From: Stenotrophomonas_A sp035629025
GTDB taxonomy: Bacteria > Pseudomonadota > Gammaproteobacteria > Xanthomonadales > Xanthomonadaceae
Assembly: GCA_035629025.1 (NCBI GenBank)
Contig: DASPIU010000018.1
Location: 1-64,000 of the forward strand
DNA length: 64,000 nucleotides
Direction of reading: 5' to 3'
The position numbers were made by a program, and so were the translations under genes. The notes under the pieces are model-generated. The model was not told where the DNA came from and searched no databases. It saw only the letters and a program-made list of their open reading frames with translations. Of this stretch, positions 41,874-50,449 are shown one piece after another (within the stretch, counting starts at the first letter, position 1; each line of letters begins with the position of its first letter).

Positions 41874-42556
41874 GCGTACCGCAGTTGCCGCTGGCCCTGC
41901 GTTATCCGCCGGACCAGCGCCTGGAAACCCATGTCGGCGCGCCGGAGGGCGTGATCGCGCAGTTGCGCGCGATTGCCGCCGGCGCGCGGGTGGACTGGGT
42001 GTTTCTCGCCGGTCCGGCCGGCAGCGGCAAGACCCATCTGGCGTTGTCGCTGTGCGCGGCTGCCGAGCAGGCCGGGCGCCGAGCCGCGTATCTGCCGTTG
42101 CAGGCCGCCGCCGGGCGCTTGCGTGAGGCACTGGAATCGCTGGAGGGCCATGAGGTCATCGCGCTGGACGGCCTGGACGCCATTGCCGGCGCGCGCGAGG
42201 ACGAAGTGGCTCTGTTCGATTTCCACAACCGCGCGCGCGCCGCGGGTGTGACCTTGCTCTACACCGCGCGCGCGATGCCTGACGGGTTGGCGTTGACTCT
42301 GCCGGATCTGCGCTCGCGCCTGGCGCAATGCGTGCGCATCGCCTTGCCGGCGCTGGATGACGCGGGGCGTGCCGCGGTGCTGCGTGAGCGTGCGCAGCGC
42401 CGCGGGCTGGTGATCGACGATGCCGCCATCGAATGGTTGCTTACCCACAGCGGGCGTGAGCTGGGTGGCCTGGTCGCGTTGCTGGACCGGCTCGACCGCG
42501 AATCGCTGGCGGCGAAGCGGCGCATCACCGTGCCGTTCCTGCGCAGCGTCCTGTAA
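41870..42556 (+). CDS. hda: DnaA regulatory inactivator Hda
   Basis: A 228-residue AAA+ protein homologous to domain III of DnaA. With the DNA-loaded beta clamp it stimulates ATP hydrolysis by DnaA to prevent re-initiation. The N-terminal clamp-binding motif QLPLAL occurs at residues 5-10, Walker A is GPAGSGKTH, and sensor/arginine-finger regions follow. The start is GTG at 41,870, overlapping the transporter stop (GTGA). Confidence 0.94.
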   Translation: MSVPQLPLALRYPPDQRLETHVGAPEGVIAQLRAIAAGARVDWVFLAGPAGSGKTHLALSLCAAAEQAGRRAAYLPLQAAAGRLREALESLEGHEVIALDGLDAIAGAREDEVALFDFHNRARAAGVTLLYTARAMPDGLALTLPDLRSRLAQCVRIALPALDDAGRAAVLRERAQRRGLVIDDAAIEWLLTHSGRELGGLVALLDRLDRESLAAKRRITVPFLRSVL

Positions 42557-42674
42557 CCGCGCAACCCCCGTAGGAGCGGCTTAAGCCGCGACCGCAATCT
42601 GCCACACCGCAGCTCCGCCCGTTCGGGGCTGAAGCCCCTCCTACAAGGGCGGCGATCAGCAGTGCAGCGCGTCA
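42557..42674. repeat. REP pair in inverted orientation (hda-murU gap)
   Basis: GTAGGAGCGGCTTAAGCCGC (42,570-42,589) is followed 30 bases later by GGGGCTGAAGCCCCTCCTAC (42,625-42,644), the same kind of unit inverted. The CTCCTAC end pairs with GTAGGAG, so the pair can form a larger cloverleaf. It sits between convergent genes and may act as a bidirectional 3' end. Confidence 0.75.
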
Positions 42675-43382
42675 TCAACCCTGCGACAAACGCGTGTCCA
42701 ATTCCGCCAACCGCTGCGGCGTACCCACATCCGTCCAGCGGCCGGCATGGTGTTCGCCGCTCACCGCACCGGCATCCATGTGCGCACGCAGGATCGGCGC
42801 CAGGCGGAAGCGCGGCTTGCCGTTGGCGGCCACGCCGGCATCGCCGTCGGCATATCGCTGCCACCCGTCCAGCAGCTGCGGCCGGAACACGCCGATGCCC
42901 GAATAGGTGAGGCGGCGGGCGCCATCGCGACGCAGCTGGCCATCCGCTTCCAGCGCGAAATCGCCCTGCGGCGCCTGCAGCGGTGGGGCCACCATCACCA
43001 GGTGGGCCAGGCCCTGCGGCATGCGCGGCAGCAGCGCGAAGTCGTAATCGCTCCACACATCGCCATTGACCAGCAGAAACGGCGCCTCGCCCAGCAAGGG
43101 CAGAGCATTGAGCATGCCGCCGCCGGTCTCCAGCGGCGTGTCGCCTTCATGGGCGTATTCGATGCGCAGACCGAAGCGCGAGCCGTCGCCCAGCACGGCC
43201 GGGAATTGCTCGGCCAGCCACGAGGTATTGACCACCACCTCGCGTACGCCGATCGCCGCCAGCTTTTCCAGATGCCATGCGATCAGCGGCTTGCCGCCCG
43301 CGGCCAGCAGCGGCTTGGGCGTGTGCGTGGTCAGCGGGCGCATCCGCTCGCCGAGGCCGGCGGCGAAGATCAGGGCCTTCAT
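42675..43382 (-). CDS. murU: N-acetylmuramate alpha-1-phosphate uridylyltransferase MurU
   Basis: A nucleotidyltransferase making UDP-MurNAc from MurNAc-1-P in the cell-wall recycling shortcut that bypasses de novo synthesis and gives intrinsic fosfomycin tolerance in pseudomonads. The 235-residue protein has the KALIFAAGLGERMRPLTTHT nucleotide loop, KPLL, and the metal Asp in VNGDVWSDYD. It overlaps amgK by four bases, so the pair is coupled. Confidence 0.93.
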   Translation of the reverse strand: MKALIFAAGLGERMRPLTTHTPKPLLAAGGKPLIAWHLEKLAAIGVREVVVNTSWLAEQFPAVLGDGSRFGLRIEYAHEGDTPLETGGGMLNALPLLGEAPFLLVNGDVWSDYDFALLPRMPQGLAHLVMVAPPLQAPQGDFALEADGQLRRDGARRLTYSGIGVFRPQLLDGWQRYADGDAGVAANGKPRFRLAPILRAHMDAGAVSGEHHAGRWTDVGTPQRLAELDTRLSQG

Positions 43383-44407
43383 GGCGCCTCGGCCGGCGCC
43401 GCGGCGCGTTCGGCCAATGCCGGCTTGATCCGTGTTTCCAGCAGCTGCTGCAGCGGTTGCAGCGGCGCGTGCCGCGGCAACACTTCTTCGAGATAGGCGA
43501 CAAAGCGCGGGATGTTCGCCAGGTACCAGCTCTTGCCGTCGCGGTAATGCAGGCGGCAGAAAATGCCGAGATTCTTCAGGTGGCGCTGCACGCCCATCCA
43601 GTCGGCGTCGCGGGCAAAGCGTTGCAGCGGCGGTACCGCGATGCCGGCCTCCAGCGCACGCGCGTGGTAGCGCGCCAGCCAGGCGTCCACGCGTAGCAGC
43701 GGCCAGCTGACCGAAGTGTCCTTGAACAGGCTGACCACGTCGTAGGCCACCGGTCCACGCACGCAGTCCTGGAAATCGAGCACGGCCGGGCCATCGGCCA
43801 CCGGCATCAGGTTGCGCGGCATGAAGTCGCGGTGCACCAGCACCTTGTGCTGGCCGAGCGCGTTGTCCATCAGTCGGCGCTGCGCCAGTTCCAGCAGCTC
43901 GGACTCGCCGCAATCCAGGGTGATGCCGAGATGGCGGCCGAGGAACCATTCCTCGAACAACCCTGCGTCGCGCTGCAGCAGGGCCTCGCCGAACTCGCCC
44001 ATGCCTGCGGGCGGGGTGATGCGCTGCAGGCGCAGCAATTGTCCGATCGCCGCATCGAACAGCGCATCGGCGTTCGCGTCGTCCAGCACCTGGGCCAGGG
44101 TCGGCCCGCCAAGGTCTTCGAGTAGCAGGAAGCCGGCTTCGATATCCACGGCCAGCACCTGCGGCACGCGCACGCCGCCGCCGTGCAGCAGCTCGCGCAT
44201 GCGCAGCCACGGCTGCGGATCGTCCAGGCCGGGCGGCGAATCCATCAGGACGCGGCTGGGTGCGTGCGCCGATTCGCTGCGCCAGTAGCTGCGCATGCCG
44301 GCATCGACCGACGCGCGCGTCAGCGTGGCGCCAGGGTCGCGCAAGGTCTGCTGCAACCAGTGCAGGCGTTGCGCGGCGCGCGGATCGGAAACGGGGTCTG
44401 GGGACAT
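43379..44407 (-). CDS. amgK: Anomeric MurNAc/GlcNAc kinase AmgK
   Basis: A 342-residue aminoglycoside-phosphotransferase-fold kinase that phosphorylates the anomeric position of N-acetylmuramate (and GlcNAc), feeding MurU. The catalytic loop is LVHRDFMPRNLM and the Mg2+ Asp is in AVLDFQDCVRGPVAYD. AmgK and MurU together define the MurNAc salvage route. The upstream MupP phosphatase of that route is not in the window. Confidence 0.93.
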   Translation of the reverse strand: MSPDPVSDPRAAQRLHWLQQTLRDPGATLTRASVDAGMRSYWRSESAHAPSRVLMDSPPGLDDPQPWLRMRELLHGGGVRVPQVLAVDIEAGFLLLEDLGGPTLAQVLDDANADALFDAAIGQLLRLQRITPPAGMGEFGEALLQRDAGLFEEWFLGRHLGITLDCGESELLELAQRRLMDNALGQHKVLVHRDFMPRNLMPVADGPAVLDFQDCVRGPVAYDVVSLFKDTSVSWPLLRVDAWLARYHARALEAGIAVPPLQRFARDADWMGVQRHLKNLGIFCRLHYRDGKSWYLANIPRFVAYLEEVLPRHAPLQPLQQLLETRIKPALAERAAAPAEAP

Positions 44408-44466
44408 CGGCAACTCAGCCACGGCGGAGGCGACGGCATGGCCGTCACCCGGAAAGGAAAGGGGTT

Positions 44467-44736
44467 TCAGCGGCGGCCGCTGAACAAGCGCAGCAGCGCC
44501 AGCAGCGCGATGGCACCGAGCAGGGCGCCGAAGAAACCCGCCGGTTCGCCCGCGCGGTACCAGCCCATGTGCTGGCCAAACCAGCCGGCGAGCACCGCGC
44601 CGCCAATGCCGAGCAGGATCGTCAGCAGGCAGCCCAGGTGCCGCGGGCCGGGCGAAATGAAGCGCGCCAGCAGGCCGACCACCAGGCCGACCAGGATGAT
44701 GTAGAGCCAGCTGTCGCTGCCGAACAGGCCACCCAT
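44467..44736 (-). CDS. GlsB/YeaQ/YmgE-family membrane protein
   Basis: An 89-residue inner-membrane protein with three helices. WLYIILVGLVVGLLARFISPG, the LTILLGIGGAVLAGWFGQ Gly-rich helix and FFGALLGAIALLALLRL identify the transglycosylase-associated (GlsB/YeaQ/YmgE) family, linked in other bacteria to stress. The exact role is unknown. It is 59 bases upstream of amgK and may be separately transcribed. Confidence 0.88.
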   Translation of the reverse strand: MGGLFGSDSWLYIILVGLVVGLLARFISPGPRHLGCLLTILLGIGGAVLAGWFGQHMGWYRAGEPAGFFGALLGAIALLALLRLFSGRR

Positions 44737-44798
44737 GCGCGCGCTCCCGCCGAAGAAGGACGCAGCCTAGCAAGGCCGGGCCACGTCCGTCATCGCGC

Positions 44799-46292
44799 TC
44801 AGCAGCAGCCGTGGCCGCCGTGGCGGGTGCCGCTGTCGGCGGCCACCGGCGAACCGCTGGTTTCGCCGCGCAGGCAGGCGGCGTGGTGCTCGGCAATGAC
44901 CTTGGCCACGCAGGCGGTGACGCGCTTGCCCATCGGGATGTGCAGGAACTCGTTGGGGCCGTGCGCGTTGGAGTGCGGGCCCAGCACGCCGGTGATCATG
45001 AACTGCGCACCGGGGAACTTCTCGCCGAGCATGCCCATGAACGGAATCGAGCCACCTTCGCCCATGTACATCGCCGGCTTGCCGAAGAATGCCTGGCTGG
45101 CGTCGTCGATGGCCTTGCCCAGCCACGGTGCCATTGCCGGCGCGTTCCAGCCGGTGGAGGCTTTTTCCAGATCCAGGGTGACCTTGGCACCGTTCGGCGG
45201 ATCGCGCAGCAGCGCTTCCTTCAGCAGTTCGCCGCACTTCTTGCCGTCGGCAATCGGCGGCAGGCGCAGCGACAGCTTCACCGAGGTCTGCGGGCGCAGC
45301 ACGTTGCCGGCCGATTCCAGCGCCGGCATGCCGCCCACGCCGGTCACCGACAGCGCCGGGCGCCAGGTGCGGTTGAGGACCAGCTCGGTGAGGTCATCGC
45401 TCATCGGCTTGAGCCCTTCCACCAGCGGGAACTTGTCGAAGATCGCCGTATCCAGCACCTTGGCTGCGTTCTGCGCCTGCTCCAGGCGCTCGGCCGGCAC
45501 GTCCACGTGCAGGCCTTCGAGCAGGATGCGCCCGGTCTTCTCGTCCTCGATGCGCGACAGCAGCTGGCGCAGCAGGCGGAAGCTGGACGGCACCACGCCG
45601 GAGGCATCGCCCGAGTGCACGCCTTCCTCCAGCACCTTGACGGTGAGGTTGCCGCCGGTCAGGCCGCGCAGGGAGGTGGTGCACCACAGCTGTTCGTAGT
45701 TGCCGCAGCCCGAATCCAGGCACACCACCAGCGACGGCTTGCCGATGCGCTCGGCGAGGTGGTCGACATAGGCGGGCAGGTCATAGCTGCCCGACTCCTC
45801 GCAGGCCTCGATCAGGATCACGCAGCGCGCGTGCGGCAGGTTCTGCTCGCGCAGCGCTTGCACCGCGGCCAGCGAACCGAAGATCGCGTAGCCATCATCG
45901 GCGCCGCCGCGGCCATACAGCTTGTCGCCGCGTAGCACCGGTTGCCACGGGCCCAGGTCCGGGTCCCAGCCGGTCATTTCCGGCTGCTTGTCCAGGTGGC
46001 CGTAGAGCAGCACGGTGTCCTGCCCGGTTTCCGCGCCGGTGGCCGGAATTTCCAGGAAGATCAGCGGCGTGCGTCCTTCCAGCCGCACCACCTCGACCAC
46101 CAGCCCGTCAATGGCCTGCGCCCGCGCCCAGCGCTCCATCAGCGTCACGGCCTGGTCCATGTAACCGTGCTTGACCCAGTCGGCATCGAACATCGGCGAC
46201 TTGTTGGGAATGCGGATGTACTCGACCAGCTGCGGAACGATGTCCTGGTCCCATTTGTCGTTGAGGAATTGGCCGATCTGGGCGCTGTCCAT
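44799..46292 (-). CDS. M20-family metallopeptidase (dipeptidase)
   Basis: A 497-residue zinc peptidase of the M20 group (carnosinase/DUG1-like). Metal and catalytic residues are visible: LYGHLDKQPEM, GRGGADDGYA, EACEESGS and HGPNEFLHIP, with a dimerisation domain in between. No signal peptide is seen, so it is cytoplasmic. The C-terminus ends in an unusual SGTRHGGHGCC, which looks like a metal-binding tail. The ATG at 46,292 is the first sensible start; the frame upstream is non-coding. It diverges from the comEA-like gene. Confidence 0.9.
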   Translation of the reverse strand: MDSAQIGQFLNDKWDQDIVPQLVEYIRIPNKSPMFDADWVKHGYMDQAVTLMERWARAQAIDGLVVEVVRLEGRTPLIFLEIPATGAETGQDTVLLYGHLDKQPEMTGWDPDLGPWQPVLRGDKLYGRGGADDGYAIFGSLAAVQALREQNLPHARCVILIEACEESGSYDLPAYVDHLAERIGKPSLVVCLDSGCGNYEQLWCTTSLRGLTGGNLTVKVLEEGVHSGDASGVVPSSFRLLRQLLSRIEDEKTGRILLEGLHVDVPAERLEQAQNAAKVLDTAIFDKFPLVEGLKPMSDDLTELVLNRTWRPALSVTGVGGMPALESAGNVLRPQTSVKLSLRLPPIADGKKCGELLKEALLRDPPNGAKVTLDLEKASTGWNAPAMAPWLGKAIDDASQAFFGKPAMYMGEGGSIPFMGMLGEKFPGAQFMITGVLGPHSNAHGPNEFLHIPMGKRVTACVAKVIAEHHAACLRGETSGSPVAADSGTRHGGHGCC

Positions 46293-46359
46293 GGGGAAAC
46301 TCCGGGGAATGCGGAAAGCGCCCATTCTACGCCTGCGGCCCGCCCGGCCCGAGGTCCGG

Positions 46360-46415
46360 GTAGGGATTTCCCTACAGAGAGACACGCTGTTTACCGGCTG
46401 TGTCAATTGGTGACA
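46360..46415. promoter_or_regulatory. Two palindromes in the M20 peptidase/comEA divergent region
   Basis: GTAGGGA-TT-TCCCTAC (46,360-46,375) is a perfect palindrome with seven-base arms. TGTCA-ATTGG-TGACA (46,401-46,415) is a second palindrome. Both lie in the 210-base gap between the divergent genes and look like operator sites. The binding proteins are unknown. Confidence 0.45.
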
Positions 46416-46502
46416 GACGATAGGCTGCTCCCCATGTGGCGCGGAACACTGGTTTGGCCGGAAGGAACGCCGGCGTACCAACCCAAGCCACAAGGAGTTC
46501 CA

Positions 46503-46847
46503 ATGAAGTCTTTTGCCGTAGTTGTAAGGGCCCTGGTGCTTGCCCTGTTGTTCTCGACCCATGCCATGGCAGGCGTCAAGGTTGACATCAACAGTGCCGA
46601 CGCCGAGGAACTGGATCAGGTGCTGGTCAATGTCGGGCCCTCCAAGGCCAAGGCGATTGTCGAGCACCGCGAAGCCAACGGGCCCTTCAAGAGCGCCGAG
46701 GATCTGGCGCAGGTCAAAGGGATCGGACTGAGCACGGTCGAACGGAATCGGGATCTCATCGAGGTCGGCGCCGGAAGCGCCCCCACTGCAAAGAAGGCCG
46801 CTGGAGCGGCCGAGGGCAAACCGGTGGAGCCGGTGACGAGACAGTAG
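46503..46847 (+). CDS. Secreted ComEA-like helix-hairpin-helix protein
   Basis: A 114-residue protein with a signal peptide (cleavage after AMA, residue 23) and two HhH motifs (VDINSADAEELDQVLVNVGPSKAKAI and SAEDLAQVKGIGLSTVERN, residues 27-88), the DNA-binding fold of ComEA. It then has a short Ala/Lys tail. Short periplasmic ComEA proteins bind incoming DNA in type IV-pilus-driven transformation, so it may work with PilT/PilU. AAGGAG seven bases before the ATG supports the start. Confidence 0.88.
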   Translation: MKSFAVVVRALVLALLFSTHAMAGVKVDINSADAEELDQVLVNVGPSKAKAIVEHREANGPFKSAEDLAQVKGIGLSTVERNRDLIEVGAGSAPTAKKAAGAAEGKPVEPVTRQ

Positions 46848-47210
46848 AACCAACGGATCCCACGGACACGGCGCGCGCAGGATGCGCGGCCGCACGCCAT
46901 CTAGGCAGGAAGCCTGGGGGAGGCTGGATGCCGACAAGGACGTGACCGCCCGGTGCCGCACAGGATGTGCCACCGGGCGTTTTTTTTGCGCGCCTGATGG
47001 GCTCCCGCGCCCGATGGACTCCTTGTAGGAGCGCTCTTGTGGCGTTCGGCCATCAGCCGCGACTGCCATCTGACAGAGGGCGACTCCGCTCGTCGGGGCT
47101 GAAGCCCCTCCTACAACAACCAACGTCCGGCCCTGGCATGTGGCCCCCCGCATCCGGCCCCAGCATGCGCCGTCCATCGGTCGCCCACCCACATGCGGCA
47201 GAATGCCCGC
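46848..47210. other. Gene-free interval between comEA-like gene and hutD
   Basis: These 363 bases hold the comEA terminator (46,949-46,987) and a degenerate REP pair: GTAGGAGCGCTCTTGTGGCG at about 47,025, and GGGGCTGAAGCCCCTCCTAC at 47,095-47,114. I see no gene. Confidence 0.75.
46949..46987 (+). terminator. Intrinsic terminator of the comEA-like gene
   Basis: CCCGGTG...CACCGGG stem with an inner GCAC/GTGC pair and AGGA-type loop, followed by CG and eight T residues. It is about 100 bases past the stop codon. Confidence 0.85.
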
Positions 47211-47819
47211 ATGGACCTCCTGCAAACCCCCAGCCGCGTCATCCACAGCACCGACTATCGCCGCGAACGCTGGCGCAACCAGCAAGGCTGGACCCGCGAA
47301 ATCCTCCGCCTCGGCGACAACGACGACTGGGCCCTGCGCCTGTCCATCGCCGAGATCGAACAGGACTCGGACTTCTCTGCCTTCCCCGGCATCGAGCGCG
47401 AGCTGGTCCTGCTCCACGGCAACGGCGTACGCCTGTGCTTCGACAATGGCGACCGCGTCGACCTGTTGCCCCCGCACCAGCGCCTGCGTTTCCCCGGCGA
47501 AGCAAAGATCCGCGGTGAACTGATCGACGGCCCCACCCACGACTTCAACCTCATGTGGCAGCGCGAGCGCCTGCATGCCGAACTCCTGCATCGTCCGTTG
47601 GTCGGGCCGATGTTGTTCTTCACCGAGCCGACCGTGGCCTGGGCCATCCACCTGCTCGCCGGTCATGCCGAGTTCGAGTCCGATGCCGAGCTGGCGCCGC
47701 TCGCCGCCGGTGACACCGCCTGGCTGGCCGCGGGCGCGCGCAGCCGCCATGCCCTGCACGGCGCCGGTGAATTGCTTGCGATCCGGGTCAGTCCGCGGAT
47801 GGACGGGGCGGTCAGCTAA
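47211..47819 (+). CDS. hutD: HutD-family protein
   Basis: A 202-residue cupin-fold protein of the HutD/Ves family. It has RRERWRNQQGWTREI, LRLSIAEIEQDSDFSAFPGIER, and DFNLMWQRERLHAEL. In Pseudomonas, HutD tunes histidine utilisation, but no hut genes are present here, so the role is uncertain. The ATG at 47,211 is supported by alignment; six codons more are open upstream. Its stop overlaps the convergent reductase stop by four bases. Confidence 0.87.
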   Translation: MDLLQTPSRVIHSTDYRRERWRNQQGWTREILRLGDNDDWALRLSIAEIEQDSDFSAFPGIERELVLLHGNGVRLCFDNGDRVDLLPPHQRLRFPGEAKIRGELIDGPTHDFNLMWQRERLHAELLHRPLVGPMLFFTEPTVAWAIHLLAGHAEFESDAELAPLAAGDTAWLAAGARSRHALHGAGELLAIRVSPRMDGAVS

Positions 47820-49420
47820 TACACGTCACGGCGATAACGCCCTTCGGTCAGCAAGGCTTCGCGCACCTCGCTGCCCAGCGCCTGTTCCAGCACCGCGTCC
47901 ACTGCCGGCGCCATGCCGCGCAGGCTGCCGCAGACGTAGATCGCCGCACCCGCCTGCACCCACTGGCGCAATTCCTCGGCGGCCGCGGCCAGCGCGTCCT
48001 GCACATGGCCGCGCGCCTGTTCGTCGCGCGAATACACCGCATCGAGCCGGGTGATGTAACCCGCTTCCTGCCAACGCCGCAGGTCGGCGCCGAAGTGATT
48101 GTCATGGGCGGCGTGGCGTTCGCCGAACAGCAGCCAGTTGCGCTCGGCACCGGCGGCCACGCGCGCCGCCAGATGCGCGCGCAGGCCGGCAATGCCGGTG
48201 CCATTGCCGATCAGGATCAGCGGCCGCGTCGAAGCCGGCGGATGGAAGCCGGGATTGGCGCGTATGCGCAGCGCGATGTTGGCACCGGGCGCGGCGTGAT
48301 CGCAGAGCCAGCCACTGCCCAGGCCAGGTTGGCCGTCGCGGCCCAGCTGACGGCGCACCAGCAGATCCAGGCGTTCCTCGCCGGGCACGGTGGCAATCGA
48401 ATACTCGCGATGCGGCAACGGCTGCAACTGCGCGGCCCATGCCGCCATGTCGTCGCCTGGCGGCTGCGCCGGCCATTGCGCGCGCGCGATGGCTTCGCGC
48501 AACGGCAGCGAGCCGACGATGCGTGCGCCATCCAGTCCATGGTCATGCAGAAACCGCGATACCGCCGCGGTGCTGTGGCAGGGGCCGATCTCGGCGATGT
48601 CGCCGGCCTGCCACATCGGCCATTGTCCATCGGCGGGCTGCAGGGAAATGCGGAACGCCGCGCCAGCATCGCAACCCGGGTTGCTGCGTTCGCGCGCTGT
48701 CAGCCGCCACGCCTGGTAGCGCGGGCGCTCCCAGTCGGTCTGGGTTTCGCCGCCGCCCAGCTGGCCGATCAGGTACTGCCAATGACGCAGCGCGCCGGGG
48801 TCGGCGTTGTCCACTTCCACGCGGTCGAACAGGGCGTGTGCGCCGTGCCGGGCCAGCCATTGGTCAAGCTGCCGGCCGAATGCGCAGAAGTTGTCATAGC
48901 TGCGGTCGCCTAGCGCGAGCAGGCCGTAACGCAGCTGGGGCAGGGCATCGATATGCGGCTGGGTGCGACGCAGGAAGGCCAGCGCGTGGTCCGGCGGGTC
49001 GCCTTCGCCTGTCGTGCTGACCACGAACAGAATGCGTTCGGCTGCGCGCAGGGCATCGGCGTCGAGCGCACTGAGAGCAACTGCCTGCGCCGGCACGCCG
49101 CCGGAGCGCAGCGCGGCGGCGCTGCGCTCGGCCAGTTCGCTGGCCAGGCCGGTCTGGCTGGCCCACGCCACCCACAGCGGCGCCGGACCGCTCGCCTTGG
49201 TTCGCGGCGCGCGTGAGCGCCAGGCAATCAGCGCGCACAAACCCGCGTACGCCAGCACACTGGCCGCGGCGCCCTGCCACTGCCAGGACAGCGGCGCGCC
49301 CGGCCACCAGATGCCGCTCGCATGCAGGCGCAGCAGTGCGAAGCCCACGCCGGCCAGGGCCAGCAACACCACTGCGTTGCCGAGCCGCTGTTTCCAGCCT
49401 GTCGTGCCCGGCCCGCTCAT
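47816..49420 (-). CDS. Membrane-anchored flavodoxin/ferredoxin-reductase fusion (sulfite reductase alpha-like)
   Basis: A 534-residue diflavin reductase. Two N-terminal helices (about 14-31 and 50-67) anchor it to the inner membrane. A flavodoxin domain with FMN (83-222; VAWASQTGLASELAERS, VVSTTGEGDPPD, LGDRSYDNFC) is followed by an FAD/NADPH reductase domain (REYSIA at 338-343; LIGNGTGIAG at 403-412; VCGSLRGMA near 496). It ends in Tyr534, as in cytochrome P450 reductase relatives. It overlaps apbE by four bases. Predicted role: feeding NADPH electrons to the membrane PepSY protein and then to the periplasm. Confidence 0.9.
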   Translation of the reverse strand: MSGPGTTGWKQRLGNAVVLLALAGVGFALLRLHASGIWWPGAPLSWQWQGAAASVLAYAGLCALIAWRSRAPRTKASGPAPLWVAWASQTGLASELAERSAAALRSGGVPAQAVALSALDADALRAAERILFVVSTTGEGDPPDHALAFLRRTQPHIDALPQLRYGLLALGDRSYDNFCAFGRQLDQWLARHGAHALFDRVEVDNADPGALRHWQYLIGQLGGGETQTDWERPRYQAWRLTARERSNPGCDAGAAFRISLQPADGQWPMWQAGDIAEIGPCHSTAAVSRFLHDHGLDGARIVGSLPLREAIARAQWPAQPPGDDMAAWAAQLQPLPHREYSIATVPGEERLDLLVRRQLGRDGQPGLGSGWLCDHAAPGANIALRIRANPGFHPPASTRPLILIGNGTGIAGLRAHLAARVAAGAERNWLLFGERHAAHDNHFGADLRRWQEAGYITRLDAVYSRDEQARGHVQDALAAAAEELRQWVQAGAAIYVCGSLRGMAPAVDAVLEQALGSEVREALLTEGRYRRDVY

Positions 49421-50400
49421 CGCGCGGACTCCAGCAATGCCTCAAACGCCGGGCTCAGCGATTCGCGCAGGCCATCGCGGTCACGCTGCAGGAAGCGTAC
49501 CGGCAACGACAAGCGTGTCGCCAAGGCCAGGCCTTCGCGCTCGCCCAGCACGGTCATCGCCGTGGCCCAGGCATCGGCACGCGCGGCCTGGTCGGCGACC
49601 ACGGTCACCGCCGCGGCGGCGCCGGGCACGGGTTGCCCGGCGCGCGGATCAAAAGTATGCGAATAGCGCTGCGCGTCCACTTCAAAGTGATGCCAGCGGT
49701 CGCCCGAGGTGGCGACGGCCTGCTCGCGCAGCGCCAGCACCCGCGGCGGCAGGTCGGCGGCGGCGTCCTCTTCCGGCGCCGATTCCACCAATACCCGCCA
49801 GGGTTGGCCATCAGGCTTGTCGCCGTAGCCGTACAGCTCGCCGCCGACCTCGACCAGTGCCGCATCGATGCCGGCGTGGCGCAGGTAGGCAGCCACGGCA
49901 TCGACGCCATGGCCCTTGGCGATCCCGGAAAGATCCAGTTCCAGACCACCGGGCTGCAACAGGCTGCGCCCTTCGGCGTCCCAGTGCAGGCGTTGCCAGC
50001 CGACGCGTGCGGCCACGGCGGCGCGTTCGTCATCGCCCGGAATGCGCAACGGGCCGCGCGCCGCGCCGAAGCCCCACAGCGCGACCATGGGGCCGACTGT
50101 GGGATCGAAGGCACCGTGGCTGGCAGCCGCTACTTCCAGCGCCACATCGAGCACGTGCGCGAAGCTGGCGGGCAGCACATGGCGGCTGCCGGCCTCGGCG
50201 CGGTTGTAGCGGCTGATGTCCGAGCCGGATTCCCAGGTGCTCATCTGCGCGACGACGTCGTCCAGCGCCGCCTGCACCCCGGCATGCAGCCCGTGCAGGT
50301 CGCGGCCACGGCGCAGCGCCAGGCGCACGCGCCAGCTGGTGCCCATGCTGGTGCCGCCAAGACTGGCGACTTCGCGATCAGGGAGGGAGGGGTTCGACAT
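49417..50400 (-). CDS. apbE: FAD:protein FMN transferase ApbE
   Basis: A 327-residue enzyme that attaches FMN covalently to Thr/Ser of target redox proteins in the periplasm. Family motifs seen are GTSMGTSW, the acidic FDPTVGPMV, LDLSGIAKGHGVD, VEVGGELYGYG and YSHTFDPRAGQPV; a Mg2+-binding WATAMTVLG is also present. No clear signal peptide or lipobox is seen from the ATG at 50,400, which is odd for an exported ApbE. Its likely target is the neighbouring DUF2271 protein. Confidence 0.93.
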   Translation of the reverse strand: MSNPSLPDREVASLGGTSMGTSWRVRLALRRGRDLHGLHAGVQAALDDVVAQMSTWESGSDISRYNRAEAGSRHVLPASFAHVLDVALEVAAASHGAFDPTVGPMVALWGFGAARGPLRIPGDDERAAVAARVGWQRLHWDAEGRSLLQPGGLELDLSGIAKGHGVDAVAAYLRHAGIDAALVEVGGELYGYGDKPDGQPWRVLVESAPEEDAAADLPPRVLALREQAVATSGDRWHHFEVDAQRYSHTFDPRAGQPVPGAAAAVTVVADQAARADAWATAMTVLGEREGLALATRLSLPVRFLQRDRDGLRESLSPAFEALLESAR

Positions 50401-50449
50401 GCCAGTCAGCGCGGCGGGCGGCAAGCCGCCGCGCCGCGCGTAGCCGCGC

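Noticed and set aside
46848..46948. Possible small RNA gene after the comEA-like gene
   Set aside because: The stretch ends in a strong terminator, but this is explained as the 3' end of the comEA-like transcript; no separate promoter was seen.
46293..47759. Upstream extension of the M20 peptidase frame (to 986 codons)
   Set aside because: The extension runs through the comEA-like gene, its terminator and repeats, and through hutD on the other strand. The family N-terminus begins at 46,292.
47211..47819. Histidine-utilisation operon suggested by hutD
   Set aside because: No hutU, hutH, hutI or hutC nearby; hutD is isolated between unrelated genes.
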